From positions 45,311 to 109,310 of the forward strand of contig JADJYE010000020.1 of NCBI GenBank assembly GCA_016719945.1: a stretch of 64,000 bases of DNA, written 5' to 3'. Within the stretch, counting starts at the first letter, position 1, and each line of letters starts with the position of its first letter. This document shows positions 29,324-38,982 of the stretch, piece after piece. A program made the position numbers and the translations under genes. The notes beneath the pieces are model-generated. The model saw only the letters and a program-made list of their open reading frames with translations, was not told the origin of the DNA and made no database searches. This DNA comes from Polyangiaceae bacterium (GTDB taxonomy: Bacteria; Myxococcota_A; Polyangia; Polyangiales; Polyangiaceae).

Positions 29324-32155
29324 ATGGATCGAACGCCCTACGAGCTCACGGTCGAAGGTCTGAGCGCGCTGCGCGTCCACTCGGTGCGAGGTGAGGAGCG
29401 CATTTCGGCCTGCTGGCAGCTCGATGTGATCGTGAGCGGGGCCCGGTCGGAGGACGCGGAGCGGGTGGCGGTCGGACGGCGCGCCACCCTCGTCATGGCG
29501 TTCGGCGACAAGCGTCGCGCATTCTACGGGGTCGTCTCGGCCATCGAGCTGGAGCAGGTCCACGCGATCGATCGGGAGACCAAGTACGTGATCCGCGTCT
29601 CGCCGCGCCTGTGGCTGCTCCGGCGCAACAAGCGCACGCGAGTGTTCCAGAACAAGCGAGTGCCGGACATCGTGACCGACGTGCTCGTCGAGGCGGGGAT
29701 TTCGGTGCGCTGGTCCTTGGTGCGACCGTATCCGCGGCGCGAGTACTGCACCCAATACGAGGAGAGCGACTACGACTTCCTCCGCCGCATCCTCGCCGAG
29801 GTCGGGATCTACTTCTATTTCTTCGGCGGCCCCCCGGTGGACGGCGCGGCGCTCGATTTCAACACCGCGGCGGGTATCGGAGCAAGCGTCGCGTCCGGCC
29901 TCGCGGGCTTCGCGGCGGGCTCCACGACCGGGGGCCTGGTCGGGGCCGCGCTGCAGACGGCAGAGACCCTCGTGCCGGGAGACAGCGTCGTCTGCGCCGA
30001 CGAGGCCCTCTGCTACCCGCCCGTCGCTGGCGATGACGCAGCCGCGCTGGCGGCGTCGACCGCGGCCGCGATGGCCTCGACGGCAGCGAGCGCGCTCGGC
30101 GCGTCGCCGGAGGTCTCGCCCATCGTCGACGGAGCCAGCGCGCTGACCGGCGCCGCGCTCGCCGCCGGGACGCAAGGCGGGGCGATGCCGATGCACTACG
30201 CGGTGAACCTCGACTCGCCCGCGTCGAGCTACGACAAGGTCTTCCATTTTGGCCTCCGCAACTCCGTGCGCCCAGCGGGCGCCGCGTTCCGGGACTACGA
30301 CCCGGAGCGTCCGCTCGTGCTGCTGCGGAGCGTCGCCGTCTCCACGGCGCCGTTCCCCCCGTCGCCGCTCGAGATCACCGCCGCGGCAGCGGCGACGGCG
30401 GAGAACGCGATGAACGCGATCTCGGCGACGGCGGTCGAGACCTCCAGCGACCCGACGGCGACCGCGGCGAGCGTCGCGACGGCCGAGGGCATCGCCGGTG
30501 TGGTCGAGTCCGCGGCGCGGGTGCCGACCGAGATCTACGAGCACCACAGCCCGTTCCTGTTCCCCAAGTGGGCCGTCGCCGCCGGCGAGGCGCCGCTCAT
30601 CATGCGGCAAGAGCGGCGCCGCGCTTCGGTGGCGCGCGCAGAGAGCGGCTGCCTCGATCTCTCCCCGGCGCACCGTTTCGCTCTGCAGGGGCACCCGGCG
30701 CCCCAGCTCGACGGCGAGTATGTCGTCACGAAGGTCCGCCACCGCGGCGACGTCGACGCCGCGGGCAGCGAGCGCAGGGTCTACAGCAACACGTTCGAGT
30801 GCGTGCCCGCGCAGATGCCGTACCCGCCGAAGCGTCCCAAGCGTCGGAGCGTGCAGGTCGCGCTGACCGCGACCGTGGTGGGCCCCGAGGACGAAGAGAT
30901 CCACGTCGACGAAAAGGGACAGATCAAGGTCCAGTTTCACTGGGATCGCAGCGGCAAGCGCGACGAGAAGAGCTCGTGCTGGATCCGCGTCATGCAGCCC
31001 TGGGCCGGCGCTGGCTGGGGTCATCAGTTCATCCCTCGCATCGGGATGGAGGTCGTCGTGGTGTTCGAAGGCGGCGACCCGGACAAGCCGATGATCCTTG
31101 GTTCGCTCTACAACCGGACGCACCCGCCCTCGTTCACGCTGCCCGTGAACAAATCGCAGAGCGGGATCCGCACGCGCAGCACCCCGCGCGGAACCGGGTT
31201 CAACGAGCTGTCCTTCGAAGACGCGAACGGCAGCGAGCGGGTCCACCTGCGCGCGCAACGAGACTACGACGAGCTGGTGCTCAACGACCGTCGGGCGTCG
31301 GTGAAGCGCGACGACTGGGGCAGCGTAGGCCACGACCAGACCCGTGACGTGGGGCACGATCAGCGCGTCGTCGTCGGCCACGACCGGGACGTGACGGTGC
31401 GCGCGAACGACGCCCTCCACGTCGTCGGCGCGCGCCATGTGCGCGTCGACCAGGCGCTCGAGGAGCGGCTCCAGACGCGCTCGGTCGTGGTCGCCGAGCG
31501 TGACCTCCTCGTCGTCGAAAAAGACCACGACACGACCGTCGGCGGCGACCTGGTGACGCGCGTCACCGGCAACGCGACCCTGCTCGTCGGCGCGAATGAG
31601 GCCAAGCGCTCGCTCACGGCCCGCGTCGAGGGGGAGACGCAGCTGTCGTCCCGAGAGGTCATCGACCTCGCGTCCGACAAGGAGATCCTGCTCCGTGTCG
31701 GTGGAAGCTTCATCCGCATCGCCGACGGAGAGATCGAGATCGCGGCCGGCAAGGTGTCGGTCCGCGGGGAGGACGCGAGGCTCGAGCTCGCCGAGGGGAT
31801 CGGCAAGGTGAAGGTCACCTCCACCTGGCAGGTCGTCTCCGACGACGCGATCATCCTCAAGTCGTGCGGCGCTAGCCTGGGGCTGAAGAGCGAAGCGAAG
31901 CTCGACGGCTCGAGGGTGCTGTTGAACTCTCCGGAGCAGGCGAGCGACGACATCCAGGTGAGCGCTCCGGAGCTCACGACCCTCGAGCTCGTCGACGACG
32001 ACGGAAACCCGGTACCCTACCAGCGCTACAGGGTGCGCCTCGACAGCGGTGGGGAGATCATGGGCTTCCTCGACGATCACGGACGCGCGAAGCTCGAGCT
32101 CTCCGAAGCCGGGCAAGTGAGCTTCCCCGAGCTGTCGGAAGTCGAGCAAGCGTAG
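29324..32155 (+). CDS. vgrG: type VI secretion tip protein VgrG
   Basis: A 943-residue spike protein of a type VI secretion machine. The N-terminal gp27-like part starts MDRTPYELTVEGLSALRVHSV and includes RRNKRTRVFQNKRVPDIV and YCTQYEESDYDFLRRILAEVGIYFYFF. The gp5 OB-fold segment is GQIKVQFHWDRSGKRDEKSSCWIRV...QFIPRIGMEVVV. A beta-helix follows (GHDQRVVVGHDRDVTV). Two Ala-rich stretches (about residues 172-305 and 350-405) interrupt the gp27-like region, which is unusual. The last 60 residues (NPVPYQRYRVRLDSGGEIMG) look like a transthyretin-type adaptor for cargo. Two cargo-like genes follow. No other T6SS structural gene is in the window. Confidence 0.92.
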   Translation: MDRTPYELTVEGLSALRVHSVRGEERISACWQLDVIVSGARSEDAERVAVGRRATLVMAFGDKRRAFYGVVSAIELEQVHAIDRETKYVIRVSPRLWLLRRNKRTRVFQNKRVPDIVTDVLVEAGISVRWSLVRPYPRREYCTQYEESDYDFLRRILAEVGIYFYFFGGPPVDGAALDFNTAAGIGASVASGLAGFAAGSTTGGLVGAALQTAETLVPGDSVVCADEALCYPPVAGDDAAALAASTAAAMASTAASALGASPEVSPIVDGASALTGAALAAGTQGGAMPMHYAVNLDSPASSYDKVFHFGLRNSVRPAGAAFRDYDPERPLVLLRSVAVSTAPFPPSPLEITAAAAATAENAMNAISATAVETSSDPTATAASVATAEGIAGVVESAARVPTEIYEHHSPFLFPKWAVAAGEAPLIMRQERRRASVARAESGCLDLSPAHRFALQGHPAPQLDGEYVVTKVRHRGDVDAAGSERRVYSNTFECVPAQMPYPPKRPKRRSVQVALTATVVGPEDEEIHVDEKGQIKVQFHWDRSGKRDEKSSCWIRVMQPWAGAGWGHQFIPRIGMEVVVVFEGGDPDKPMILGSLYNRTHPPSFTLPVNKSQSGIRTRSTPRGTGFNELSFEDANGSERVHLRAQRDYDELVLNDRRASVKRDDWGSVGHDQTRDVGHDQRVVVGHDRDVTVRANDALHVVGARHVRVDQALEERLQTRSVVVAERDLLVVEKDHDTTVGGDLVTRVTGNATLLVGANEAKRSLTARVEGETQLSSREVIDLASDKEILLRVGGSFIRIADGEIEIAAGKVSVRGEDARLELAEGIGKVKVTSTWQVVSDDAIILKSCGASLGLKSEAKLDGSRVLLNSPEQASDDIQVSAPELTTLELVDDDGNPVPYQRYRVRLDSGGEIMGFLDDHGRAKLELSEAGQVSFPELSEVEQA

Positions 32156-32178
32156 CTCACACGACCAGAGGACCGCCG

Positions 32179-33141
32179 ATGCCGCCCCCGATCCACATTC
32201 CCCGAACCCAGCGCGGTCGAACCATCACCCACACCACCCCCGACTACCGCGTCTTCGCGGTGAAGAGGGTGCCGCAGTGGCCCACGGCGGCCGGCGGCGG
32301 AGAAGAGGCGCGGGTGCAGGCCGCGCTCACAGGCCAGCTGGAGGCGGTGCTCTCGAGGGTCGCGAGCTCCGGGGCTGGCGCGCCTCAGCGCATCGACCTG
32401 TTCTGGGTGTCGACCGTCAGTGAGCTGCTCACCCTCGGCCCCCAGCCGCACGAGCTCGTGATCTGGTTCTTCCCCGCGTTCACGGGTGGGCTCATCCAGC
32501 AGTACTGCACGTCGATGTTGGGCCGGCGCTCGACGCTGAGCCAAGACGACGTGACGTTCTATGAGACCCTGATCAGCAACAACACCGCGCTCGACACCGG
32601 GACGAACGCGAGGCCCTGCGGGCAGACGCTGATCCAGCACGTCTCGAGATCGGGCCACCCGACCGTGAACTACCACTGCGTGGAGGTCTATTGCTCGAGG
32701 GTGGCGATGACCGTCCAGTTCGCGAACGGCAGGCCGCGCGAGCTCACGAGCCCCACCGTGGCGGACGTCGACCACAACCTCGGCGTCTCGATCGCGAACG
32801 TCGCGTTCCACGAGGCGATGCACGCCAAGGTGGAGCCGATGAAGCAGCGCGCCGACCACCACCTGTGGGACACGAACGCGTGGGACATGCACACGCGCCT
32901 CGGCGGCGTCGCCCGCGCCGCGCACTACCATGGGGATGGGGCGGTCTTCGCGCAGAACATCTCCGACTTGAAGCACGGCTTGCTCGACCGCAACCCCTTG
33001 ATGACCGTGTGGTTGCCGGAGGCCTCGACGAGCGTGCTGCCGCTGCCGCCACTGCCCGCGCGCGCCCAGACGCCGCAGCAGCCTGCCATCCACGGGCTCG
33101 GCAACCTCGACGAACCCGATCCGGCGATGTTCCGGGACTGA
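32179..33141 (+). CDS. candidate T6SS effector with HExxH metalloprotease motif
   Basis: A 320-residue protein 23 nt downstream of vgrG. The motif FHEAMHAK gives HExxH (His211, Glu212, His215), the zinc site of metallopeptidases. Further His/Asp residues (RADHHLWDTNAWDMHTRLGG, AAHYHGDG) could supply the third ligand. There is no signal peptide, as expected for cargo delivered by the spike. The N-terminus is unlike known secretion tags and the C-terminus is Pro-rich (LPLPPLPARAQTPQQP). Being next to vgrG and a LysM gene suggests a toxin acting on the target envelope. No immunity gene is obvious. I do not recognise the family. Confidence 0.65.
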   Translation: MPPPIHIPRTQRGRTITHTTPDYRVFAVKRVPQWPTAAGGGEEARVQAALTGQLEAVLSRVASSGAGAPQRIDLFWVSTVSELLTLGPQPHELVIWFFPAFTGGLIQQYCTSMLGRRSTLSQDDVTFYETLISNNTALDTGTNARPCGQTLIQHVSRSGHPTVNYHCVEVYCSRVAMTVQFANGRPRELTSPTVADVDHNLGVSIANVAFHEAMHAKVEPMKQRADHHLWDTNAWDMHTRLGGVARAAHYHGDGAVFAQNISDLKHGLLDRNPLMTVWLPEASTSVLPLPPLPARAQTPQQPAIHGLGNLDEPDPAMFRD

Positions 33142-33154
33142 CGGAGACCCTGCC

Positions 33155-33892
33155 ATGACTCAACGAATCGGCCAGAGCCGGCGTCCGTCCACGCAACCGG
33201 CGAGCGACGCCACCCCCTCCAGCTCGGCTCGCGGGCCTGTTGGCCAGGGTAGGCACGTCGTCCGACAGGGCGAGTGTGTCTCGTCGATCGCCCATCAGCG
33301 CGGGCTCGATCCGAAGCAGGTCTGGGACCACGCCGACAACGCCGAGCTACGCGAGCGGCGAGGCGATCCGAGCATGCTCCTGCCGGGCGATCGCCTCGCC
33401 CTGCCCGAGCCAAGAGAGCGGACGTCGTTCTCCATCTCCCCAGGCGGCACCCACACCTTCAAGGCGACGATCCCCAGCCACGAGATCAAGCTCGAGCTGA
33501 AGGACGGGAGCGAGCCGAGGCGAAACAAGCGCTGCACGCTGGTCATCGACGGGGTGACGAGCGAGACGACGACGAACGCGCAGGGGATCCTCGAGCTTCG
33601 GATCCGCGCCTCGACACGCTACGGGACGCTGACGATTCACGAAGAGAAGCACGGGCACACGTTCGACGAGACGTTCCGCCTCGATTTCGGCGGCCTCGAC
33701 CCGGCGACGGAGGTGAGCGGGGTGCAGTCTCGCCTCAGGAGCCTCGGCTTCAACGTCGGGCCGGTAGACGGAGAGCTCGGTCCGCGTACCCGCGAGGCGC
33801 TCGAGCACTTCCAGCGAAAGAACGACCTCTCGGTGACCGGCGAACCGGACCAGGCCACCCAAGACAAGCTGGTCGAGCTCTTCGGCGCCTGA
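33155..33892 (+). CDS. LysM / peptidoglycan-binding domain protein linked to vgrG
   Basis: A 245-residue protein 13 nt after the HExxH gene. Residues 33-85 form a LysM domain (GRHVVRQGECVSSIAHQRGLDPKQVWDHADN...LPGDRLALP). The middle is a beta-rich carrier segment (KLELKDGSEPRRNKRCTLVIDG). Residues 185-243 form a PG_binding_1 domain (VSGVQSRLRSLGFNVGPVDGELGPRTREALEHFQRKNDLSVTG). There is no signal peptide, so it likely travels with the VgrG spike or guides it to peptidoglycan. It completes a three-gene vgrG module. Confidence 0.8.
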   Translation: MTQRIGQSRRPSTQPASDATPSSSARGPVGQGRHVVRQGECVSSIAHQRGLDPKQVWDHADNAELRERRGDPSMLLPGDRLALPEPRERTSFSISPGGTHTFKATIPSHEIKLELKDGSEPRRNKRCTLVIDGVTSETTTNAQGILELRIRASTRYGTLTIHEEKHGHTFDETFRLDFGGLDPATEVSGVQSRLRSLGFNVGPVDGELGPRTREALEHFQRKNDLSVTGEPDQATQDKLVELFGA

Positions 33893-33901
33893 GACCGGGA
33901 C

Positions 33902-35737
33902 CTACCTCGGCGCCGCGACCGACTCGCTGCCCGCGCCTTCGCAGGCTTTGGTGAGCTTGGGCGGGGCCTCGGCGCCGAACTCGACCGCCACCGCGAGGTC
34001 TGTGCAGGCGTCGCTGCGCCGGCCCATCGCCAGCAAGACCGCCGCGCGATCGACGCGATAGTCCGCGCTCTTGGGGCTGTGCGAGACGGCCGCGTCGAGA
34101 TCCTTGAGCGACTCCTCGTGCCGGCCGAGGACCGCGACGCAGCGCCCTCGGCGGTACAGCGCCTGGGAGGTGCCTCCTCGCTCGGAGGCCTTGCCTGCCT
34201 CGCGAGCGCAGCTCTCGCACGACACGGCGTCGCAGTCGGCGCACGGCAGCGGCAGAGCGCTCGCCCCTTTGACGCAGCGCTGCTCGTGGGCGAGCGCCGC
34301 GAGGAAGTAGCCGTCGGGGCGCTTCGGGTCGAGCAGCTTCGCGCTCTGCGCCGCGTCGAGCGCGGGCCCCAGCTTGCCGTCCCGTAGGTGGCGCTTGCTC
34401 TCCCCGGCGAGCTCTTCGTACGACGCGGGGATCAGCGACGCCTCGGCACTCGCCGCGGCCGAGCCGTCGCCCGAGGGCACCTTCCCGGGTCCTGCGTCGC
34501 GCGTGACGACCCAAGCGATGCCCGCGCCCGCCGCCAGCACCAGCGCCACCGCGCCCAGCAGGCCCACCGGGAGCTTCTGCTTCGGCAGCGACAGGTCAGG
34601 CTCGATCGGCCTCGCGTCGAGGTCGGAGCCGGGCGTCGCGATCGCCGGCGCCAGCGACCTCGGATCATCCGTCGAGGCCGGTGACGCGGGCAGCTCCGAC
34701 TCCCTCGCGACCAAGGGCGCGGCGGCGAGGGTCTGCGCCGACTCGGAGGGGGTGGGGACGCGCTCGGTCACGCCGCGGTCGCTCGCGACCCCGAGATCGA
34801 ACGAGCCCGCCGAGATGCGAGGGGGCGAGCCGGAGGTCCGCGGCTCGTCGCCGAGCACGCGGCGCAGATCTTCGAACATCACCCTGGCGTCCGGGAAGCG
34901 GGCGCTGGGCTCGCGGTTCACGCAGCGCGCGAACCACGCATCGAAGCCTTCGGGCAGCGCAGGTCCGCCGAGCTCGTGGGCACGCTGGCTCGCGGGCGGG
35001 ATGGGCTCGATCGCGATCTCTCGCAGCACGGTGATCGAGGTGGCGTCGGGATCGCCCGCGCTCCGCCAGAAGGGTCGGCCCGACAGCGCCCGGAACGCGA
35101 TCAGCGCCATGGCCCACACGTCGGTCGCGGGGGTGATCTGCGCCCCGGCCTGGGTCTGCTCGGACGCCATCCACAGCGGCGTCCCCATCGCGCCGGTGGC
35201 GGAGGTGCGCGCGTGACCGAGGAGCTTGGCGATCCCGAAATCGAGCACCTTGAGGATGAACGGGTCCCCCTTGCGCCGCGTCTGCGCGAGAAAGAGGTTC
35301 TCCGGCTTCAGATCGCGGTGGACGATCTGCTTGTCGTGCGCCGCGCCGACCGCGTGCGTCATCTGCTCGAAGATCTCGAGCACGACCGGCACGGGGAGCG
35401 GCCCCGACGACATCATGTAGCTCGCGAGGTCGCGCCCCTGCAGCAGCTCCATCGCCAGCCACGGCGCGCCGGTCGCGCCGTCGATCCCTGCGCCGACGAC
35501 CTCGACGACGTGCTCGCTCTGGATCTGCGCCCCGATCTTCGCCTCTTGCGCGAAGCGACGCTTGAGATCGTCGTTACCCACGAGGTCGCCGAGCATGACC
35601 TTCAGCGCGCGCTCGCGCTCCGTCGACAGCTGCAGCGCGACGTAGACCGCGCCCATCCCGCCGGACGATAGGGGCCGGACGATGCGGTAGTCGCCGGCGA
35701 ACACCGCCCCCGGCACGAGCCCCAGCCCACTCGACAT
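33902..35737 (-). CDS. Ser/Thr protein kinase with TM helix and TPR-like C-terminus
   Basis: A 611-residue PknB-type kinase. The N-terminal domain has the Gly loop (LSSGGMGAVYVAL), Lys in ERALKVM, HRDLKPENLFLA, the DFG in VLDFGIAKLL, and a substrate loop MGTPLWMASEQ. A Ser/Pro-rich linker leads to one TM helix (LLGAVALVLAAGAGIAWVV, about residues 395-414). The C-terminal part has TPR-like helices and a Cys-rich patch (CADCDAVSCESCAREAG). AAGGAGG directly precedes ATG 35737, which fixes the start; the longer frame to 35884 lacks one. It closely resembles the kinase at 62474, so the two are paralogues. Confidence 0.9.
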   Translation of the reverse strand: MSSGLGLVPGAVFAGDYRIVRPLSSGGMGAVYVALQLSTERERALKVMLGDLVGNDDLKRRFAQEAKIGAQIQSEHVVEVVGAGIDGATGAPWLAMELLQGRDLASYMMSSGPLPVPVVLEIFEQMTHAVGAAHDKQIVHRDLKPENLFLAQTRRKGDPFILKVLDFGIAKLLGHARTSATGAMGTPLWMASEQTQAGAQITPATDVWAMALIAFRALSGRPFWRSAGDPDATSITVLREIAIEPIPPASQRAHELGGPALPEGFDAWFARCVNREPSARFPDARVMFEDLRRVLGDEPRTSGSPPRISAGSFDLGVASDRGVTERVPTPSESAQTLAAAPLVARESELPASPASTDDPRSLAPAIATPGSDLDARPIEPDLSLPKQKLPVGLLGAVALVLAAGAGIAWVVTRDAGPGKVPSGDGSAAASAEASLIPASYEELAGESKRHLRDGKLGPALDAAQSAKLLDPKRPDGYFLAALAHEQRCVKGASALPLPCADCDAVSCESCAREAGKASERGGTSQALYRRGRCVAVLGRHEESLKDLDAAVSHSPKSADYRVDRAAVLLAMGRRSDACTDLAVAVEFGAEAPPKLTKACEGAGSESVAAPR

Positions 35738-35826
35738 GACCTCCTTTTTACTTGGTGGAGCGCACGAACAGGAGGGGATCTTCACGAGGGTTCGAGCGCG
35801 AACGTCGACAAGCGCGCTAACATGCG

Positions 35827-37185
35827 GTGGGCATGAGGCACCTCTCGCGGCATTTTGCGCTCGGCGCCGCACTGTGCGCCGCACTCTGCGGCGCCGCAGG
35901 GTGCTTCACGTTCGTCAGCTTCGATCTCGACGACGCGGGCGGCGGCGGCAGCGGCGCCGCCGCGGGCGGCGCTGGCGGAGAGGTCTCGGGCGGCGGCGGG
36001 ACGGCCGGCGGTGGCGGTGAGGGCGGCCAGGGTCATCCGCTCGTCGGCTGCGGGCCTCAGCCGAGCGAGCCCGAGGTGCTCGCCGAGCTCCGCTTCTCTC
36101 AAGAGGGCGTTGGGAGCTCGAGCTTCTCGCTGCACCACCTGGACACGGACATGTTCGCGGTGGTCGGGACGGTGAAGGGCACGCTCGCGCAGGCTAGCTT
36201 TGGTTGCATCGAGTCGATCGCGCAAGGAGACACCCTGATCGCGCCCTTTCACCTCGCGACCGGCTGCGTACCGAGCCCACCCATCTCCGAGACCACCGCC
36301 CGGCTGCAGGCGGCCGCTCGTCCCGGAGGCGGGCTGGTCTTGATGCGCCGCACCCCGGGGGGCGTCACCACCGTGGAGCGCCTCCAGGCCGACCTGACCG
36401 CAGAGGGTCCCGTGATCTCCGTCTCCGCCGACGCCGGAGTCTCCCAGGTCGCGTTCGAGCACGTGCATGAGCACGCCGGGAAGGTGTACCTCGCGGGCAA
36501 CCTGTTTCGGACCGGAACGAGCCCCACGCTCGACGTCTCGGTCGGCGGGAGCGATGGCGCGTTCCCGCTGAGCGGCAGCTTCCTGGGGACCGCTGCCTCC
36601 GCGGAGGCGGTCTACCTGCAGCTCGACCCGAACACCGGCGCAGAGTTCGGCGCGCTGCTGGCGGACGCCGAGCCCACCGACGCGTTCAACGACAGCTTCG
36701 TGCTGCTCACGACCGAGCTGACCCACGCCGTCGCGACGGTGGACTGCGAGGCCGCCGGCTCCGCCTATCAGGTCTTCGGGCTGCCCTTCGTCCCCATCGA
36801 CAACTGCTCGGACACGACCTTCAGCGGCAACGACATCGCGGCGCGCGAGCTCGGCGATGGGCGGGTGCTGCTCAGAACCCGCCCTGGCGCGACGGTCTTG
36901 GACCTCTCCGTGGCGCCGACCGTGCGCGAAACGCTCCCCTCGTTCGATGCCGTCGACGCCGCCGAGGCCCCCGGCGCCCCGATCGTGGCCGGGGTCAACA
37001 CTGCGGGCGGCGGCGTCGAGCTGCGCTGCATCGACCCCGCGAACGCCTGGACGTACAGCTTGGCAGGCTCGAAGCGCGTCTACGACGTCCTCGACGTCGG
37101 CGGCGAGATCTTCATCCTCGACGTGATCGATGGAAAGTCGGGAGAGGTGGTCCGGCTGCTGCACGCGCCGCGTCCGGGAGGGTAG
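35827..37185 (+). CDS. hypothetical lipoprotein with Gly-rich linker
   Basis: A 452-residue predicted lipoprotein, divergent from the kinase. The signal peptide FALGAALCAALCGAAGC ends with Cys26, followed by FTFVSFDLDDAGGGG and a Gly/Ala-rich linker (about residues 38-70). The mature domain is beta-rich, perhaps a propeller (FSLHHLDTDMFAVVGTVKGT, VYLAGNLFRTGTSPTLDVSVGG, RELGDGRVLLRTRPGATVL), with scattered Cys residues. The layout resembles the lipoprotein at 48162. ATG 35833 is an alternative start. Function unknown. It is convergent, with a 4-nt gap, with the next gene. Confidence 0.7.
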   Translation: MGMRHLSRHFALGAALCAALCGAAGCFTFVSFDLDDAGGGGSGAAAGGAGGEVSGGGGTAGGGGEGGQGHPLVGCGPQPSEPEVLAELRFSQEGVGSSSFSLHHLDTDMFAVVGTVKGTLAQASFGCIESIAQGDTLIAPFHLATGCVPSPPISETTARLQAAARPGGGLVLMRRTPGGVTTVERLQADLTAEGPVISVSADAGVSQVAFEHVHEHAGKVYLAGNLFRTGTSPTLDVSVGGSDGAFPLSGSFLGTAASAEAVYLQLDPNTGAEFGALLADAEPTDAFNDSFVLLTTELTHAVATVDCEAAGSAYQVFGLPFVPIDNCSDTTFSGNDIAARELGDGRVLLRTRPGATVLDLSVAPTVRETLPSFDAVDAAEAPGAPIVAGVNTAGGGVELRCIDPANAWTYSLAGSKRVYDVLDVGGEIFILDVIDGKSGEVVRLLHAPRPGG

Positions 37186-37189
37186 CGAC

Positions 37190-38931
37190 TCAGTCTCTCA
37201 GGCCCCGCAGCTCCTCGATCCACGACGGCGGCATGCCGTGCTCGGCCGCGCTCCGCAGCGAGTCCTCGAGGTCGCGGGGCGGCTGCTTCGCCATCTGGGC
37301 GAGCGCACGAGCCGCTCGCGCCAGGTTCGACTCCGGGGGCAGCTGGACCGATCGGCTCGGAGCGGCGGGGAGCGAGGCGACCGTCACTGCGAGGCTGAGC
37401 CTCGTCCTGATCGGGGTGGCCTCGACGAGCGTGAGGGCGCGAGCCTGCGTGTGCGGTTCGTCGAGCAAGGCGACGACGACCTCCGACCAGGGGCGCTCGA
37501 AGGGCCATGGGGCCTCTGGCTTCGTCAAGGCCGCCCCTTCGAGCAGGCGATCGGCCACGGCCGGGATCGCCGTGATCGAATCGGCGTACACGAGCCCGAA
37601 CAGCTCCTCGCGCAGCGCGTCGGTCCATGCGAGGTCCGCGGTCCGCTGCTCCGCGAGCTCGCGCGAGGCGCGCGCGCGTCGGCTCGCCTCGAGCGACAGC
37701 TGCGGCCTTCGCGCGAAGGCGAGGTGCCGGGCCGCGATGCGGTACGTCTCGTGGAGGCACGCGGCCTCGGCGACGCCTCGAACGCCCGCGGCAGCCGGCC
37801 GCCGCTCGAGCCGCGCGGCGTCTCGCAGCAGCGCCGAGATCGTCGACAGCGGCAGCGCGGGCTCGACGTCGATCTCGATGGGCTCCGCGTCAAGCCAGGC
37901 GTGAAAGCGCGATGGCCTCGCGACGATCGAGCGAACACCACACGTCGAGAGGTCGCGCTGCGCGTCGTCCGAGAGACCGACGACGCGGTCGAGCGACGCA
38001 GCCGCGATCCGTGCGCGGTCCTCGGCGGGCAGCTCCTCGCCTCGATCGACGCGGACCGAGGCGATCGCGCGCTCGGCGAACAGAGGCACGCTGCCGCCAT
38101 AGGCGTCCGCGTTCGGTGGGTACCCGCGGGCTAGCGTCGGTCGCTCGCCGCTCGTGCCGACGCCGGCCGAGCTCGGTCCGTCGAGCGCCGGCGCGAGGCC
38201 GTGGTGGCGCGCGTACACCTCCACGAGCTCATCCGCGCGCAGCTCGACGCCGCCGATCGGCGTCGAGCCGCTGAGCAGGTCCGTCCCCTCCCCGCCGACG
38301 CGGTACACGGGCGCGAGGTGGCCGACCGGCCCACCGCCCCAGGTCCGCACGAAGGCGTACGGAGCGAGCACCGAGTCATGCAGGGCCGCCGCGAGCAGGT
38401 GCGTCAGCCCTTCACACGACCCTCCCCCGGTCAAGAGCACGTCCGAGATGGAGCCGCCGGTGCCGTGGTAGTCGAGATCGCCGAAGACCGCCGAGACGAT
38501 CGGCACGATGCTACCGCCACGCCCCGACGCGAGCTCGCGCTCGAGACGCGCGGCGCGCTCCTCGTAGGCTCGCTCCGCGCGCAGCGGCTCCGCAACGATG
38601 CCCCGTTCGAACGCGTCGAGCGTGGCGGCGTGGATCAGGAAGCGCCCGAGCTCCAAGCGATCGCTGCGCCGGGCGGCGCGCGCGCGCTCTCGACGAGCGC
38701 TGCCCGGGCCGCGGGCACGTCGTCGACCGACTGGATCCCGAGGTAACGGGCGACGTCTCTCGCGCGCAGCGCCGCCTCGACCCCGCGCGCCCCCAGCCGC
38801 GCCTCGACGGGTGCGTCGAGCGTGGAGAGCCGAACGTACGCCGCTTTGCCCAGCGCCGGCGCCGCGTGGAGGCCGGCCGAGGCGAGCGCCACCACCAGCC
38901 ACCGCCTGGACGAGCCCCGCGAGCGCGACAT
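37190..38931 (-). pseudogene. secreted protein of unknown function, one frameshift
   Basis: Two minus-strand frames form one exported protein of about 580 residues. The first part (from ATG 38931) has a signal peptide (RRWLVVALASAGLHAAPALG) and runs to LVESARAPP. The second continues with SDRLELGRFLIHAATLDAFERGI and ends ELRGLRD. They join in a GC dinucleotide run at about 38675-38687, where one base is missing. The central part has GGGSCEGLTHLLAAALHDSV and HLAPVYRVGG, possibly a transglutaminase-like Cys/His site, but I cannot assign it. The 145 residues upstream of the join in the second frame are spurious. Confidence 0.65.
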
Positions 38932-38982
38932 CGACCCCCAGTGTCGGCCCGGAGCGCGGGCTCGTAAAGCGCCCCGCCAACC

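Noticed and set aside
29249..32149. A 966-residue open frame antisense to vgrG
   Set aside because: High GC content leaves long antisense frames open. The translation is rich in Arg, Ala, Val, Asp and His with no domain.
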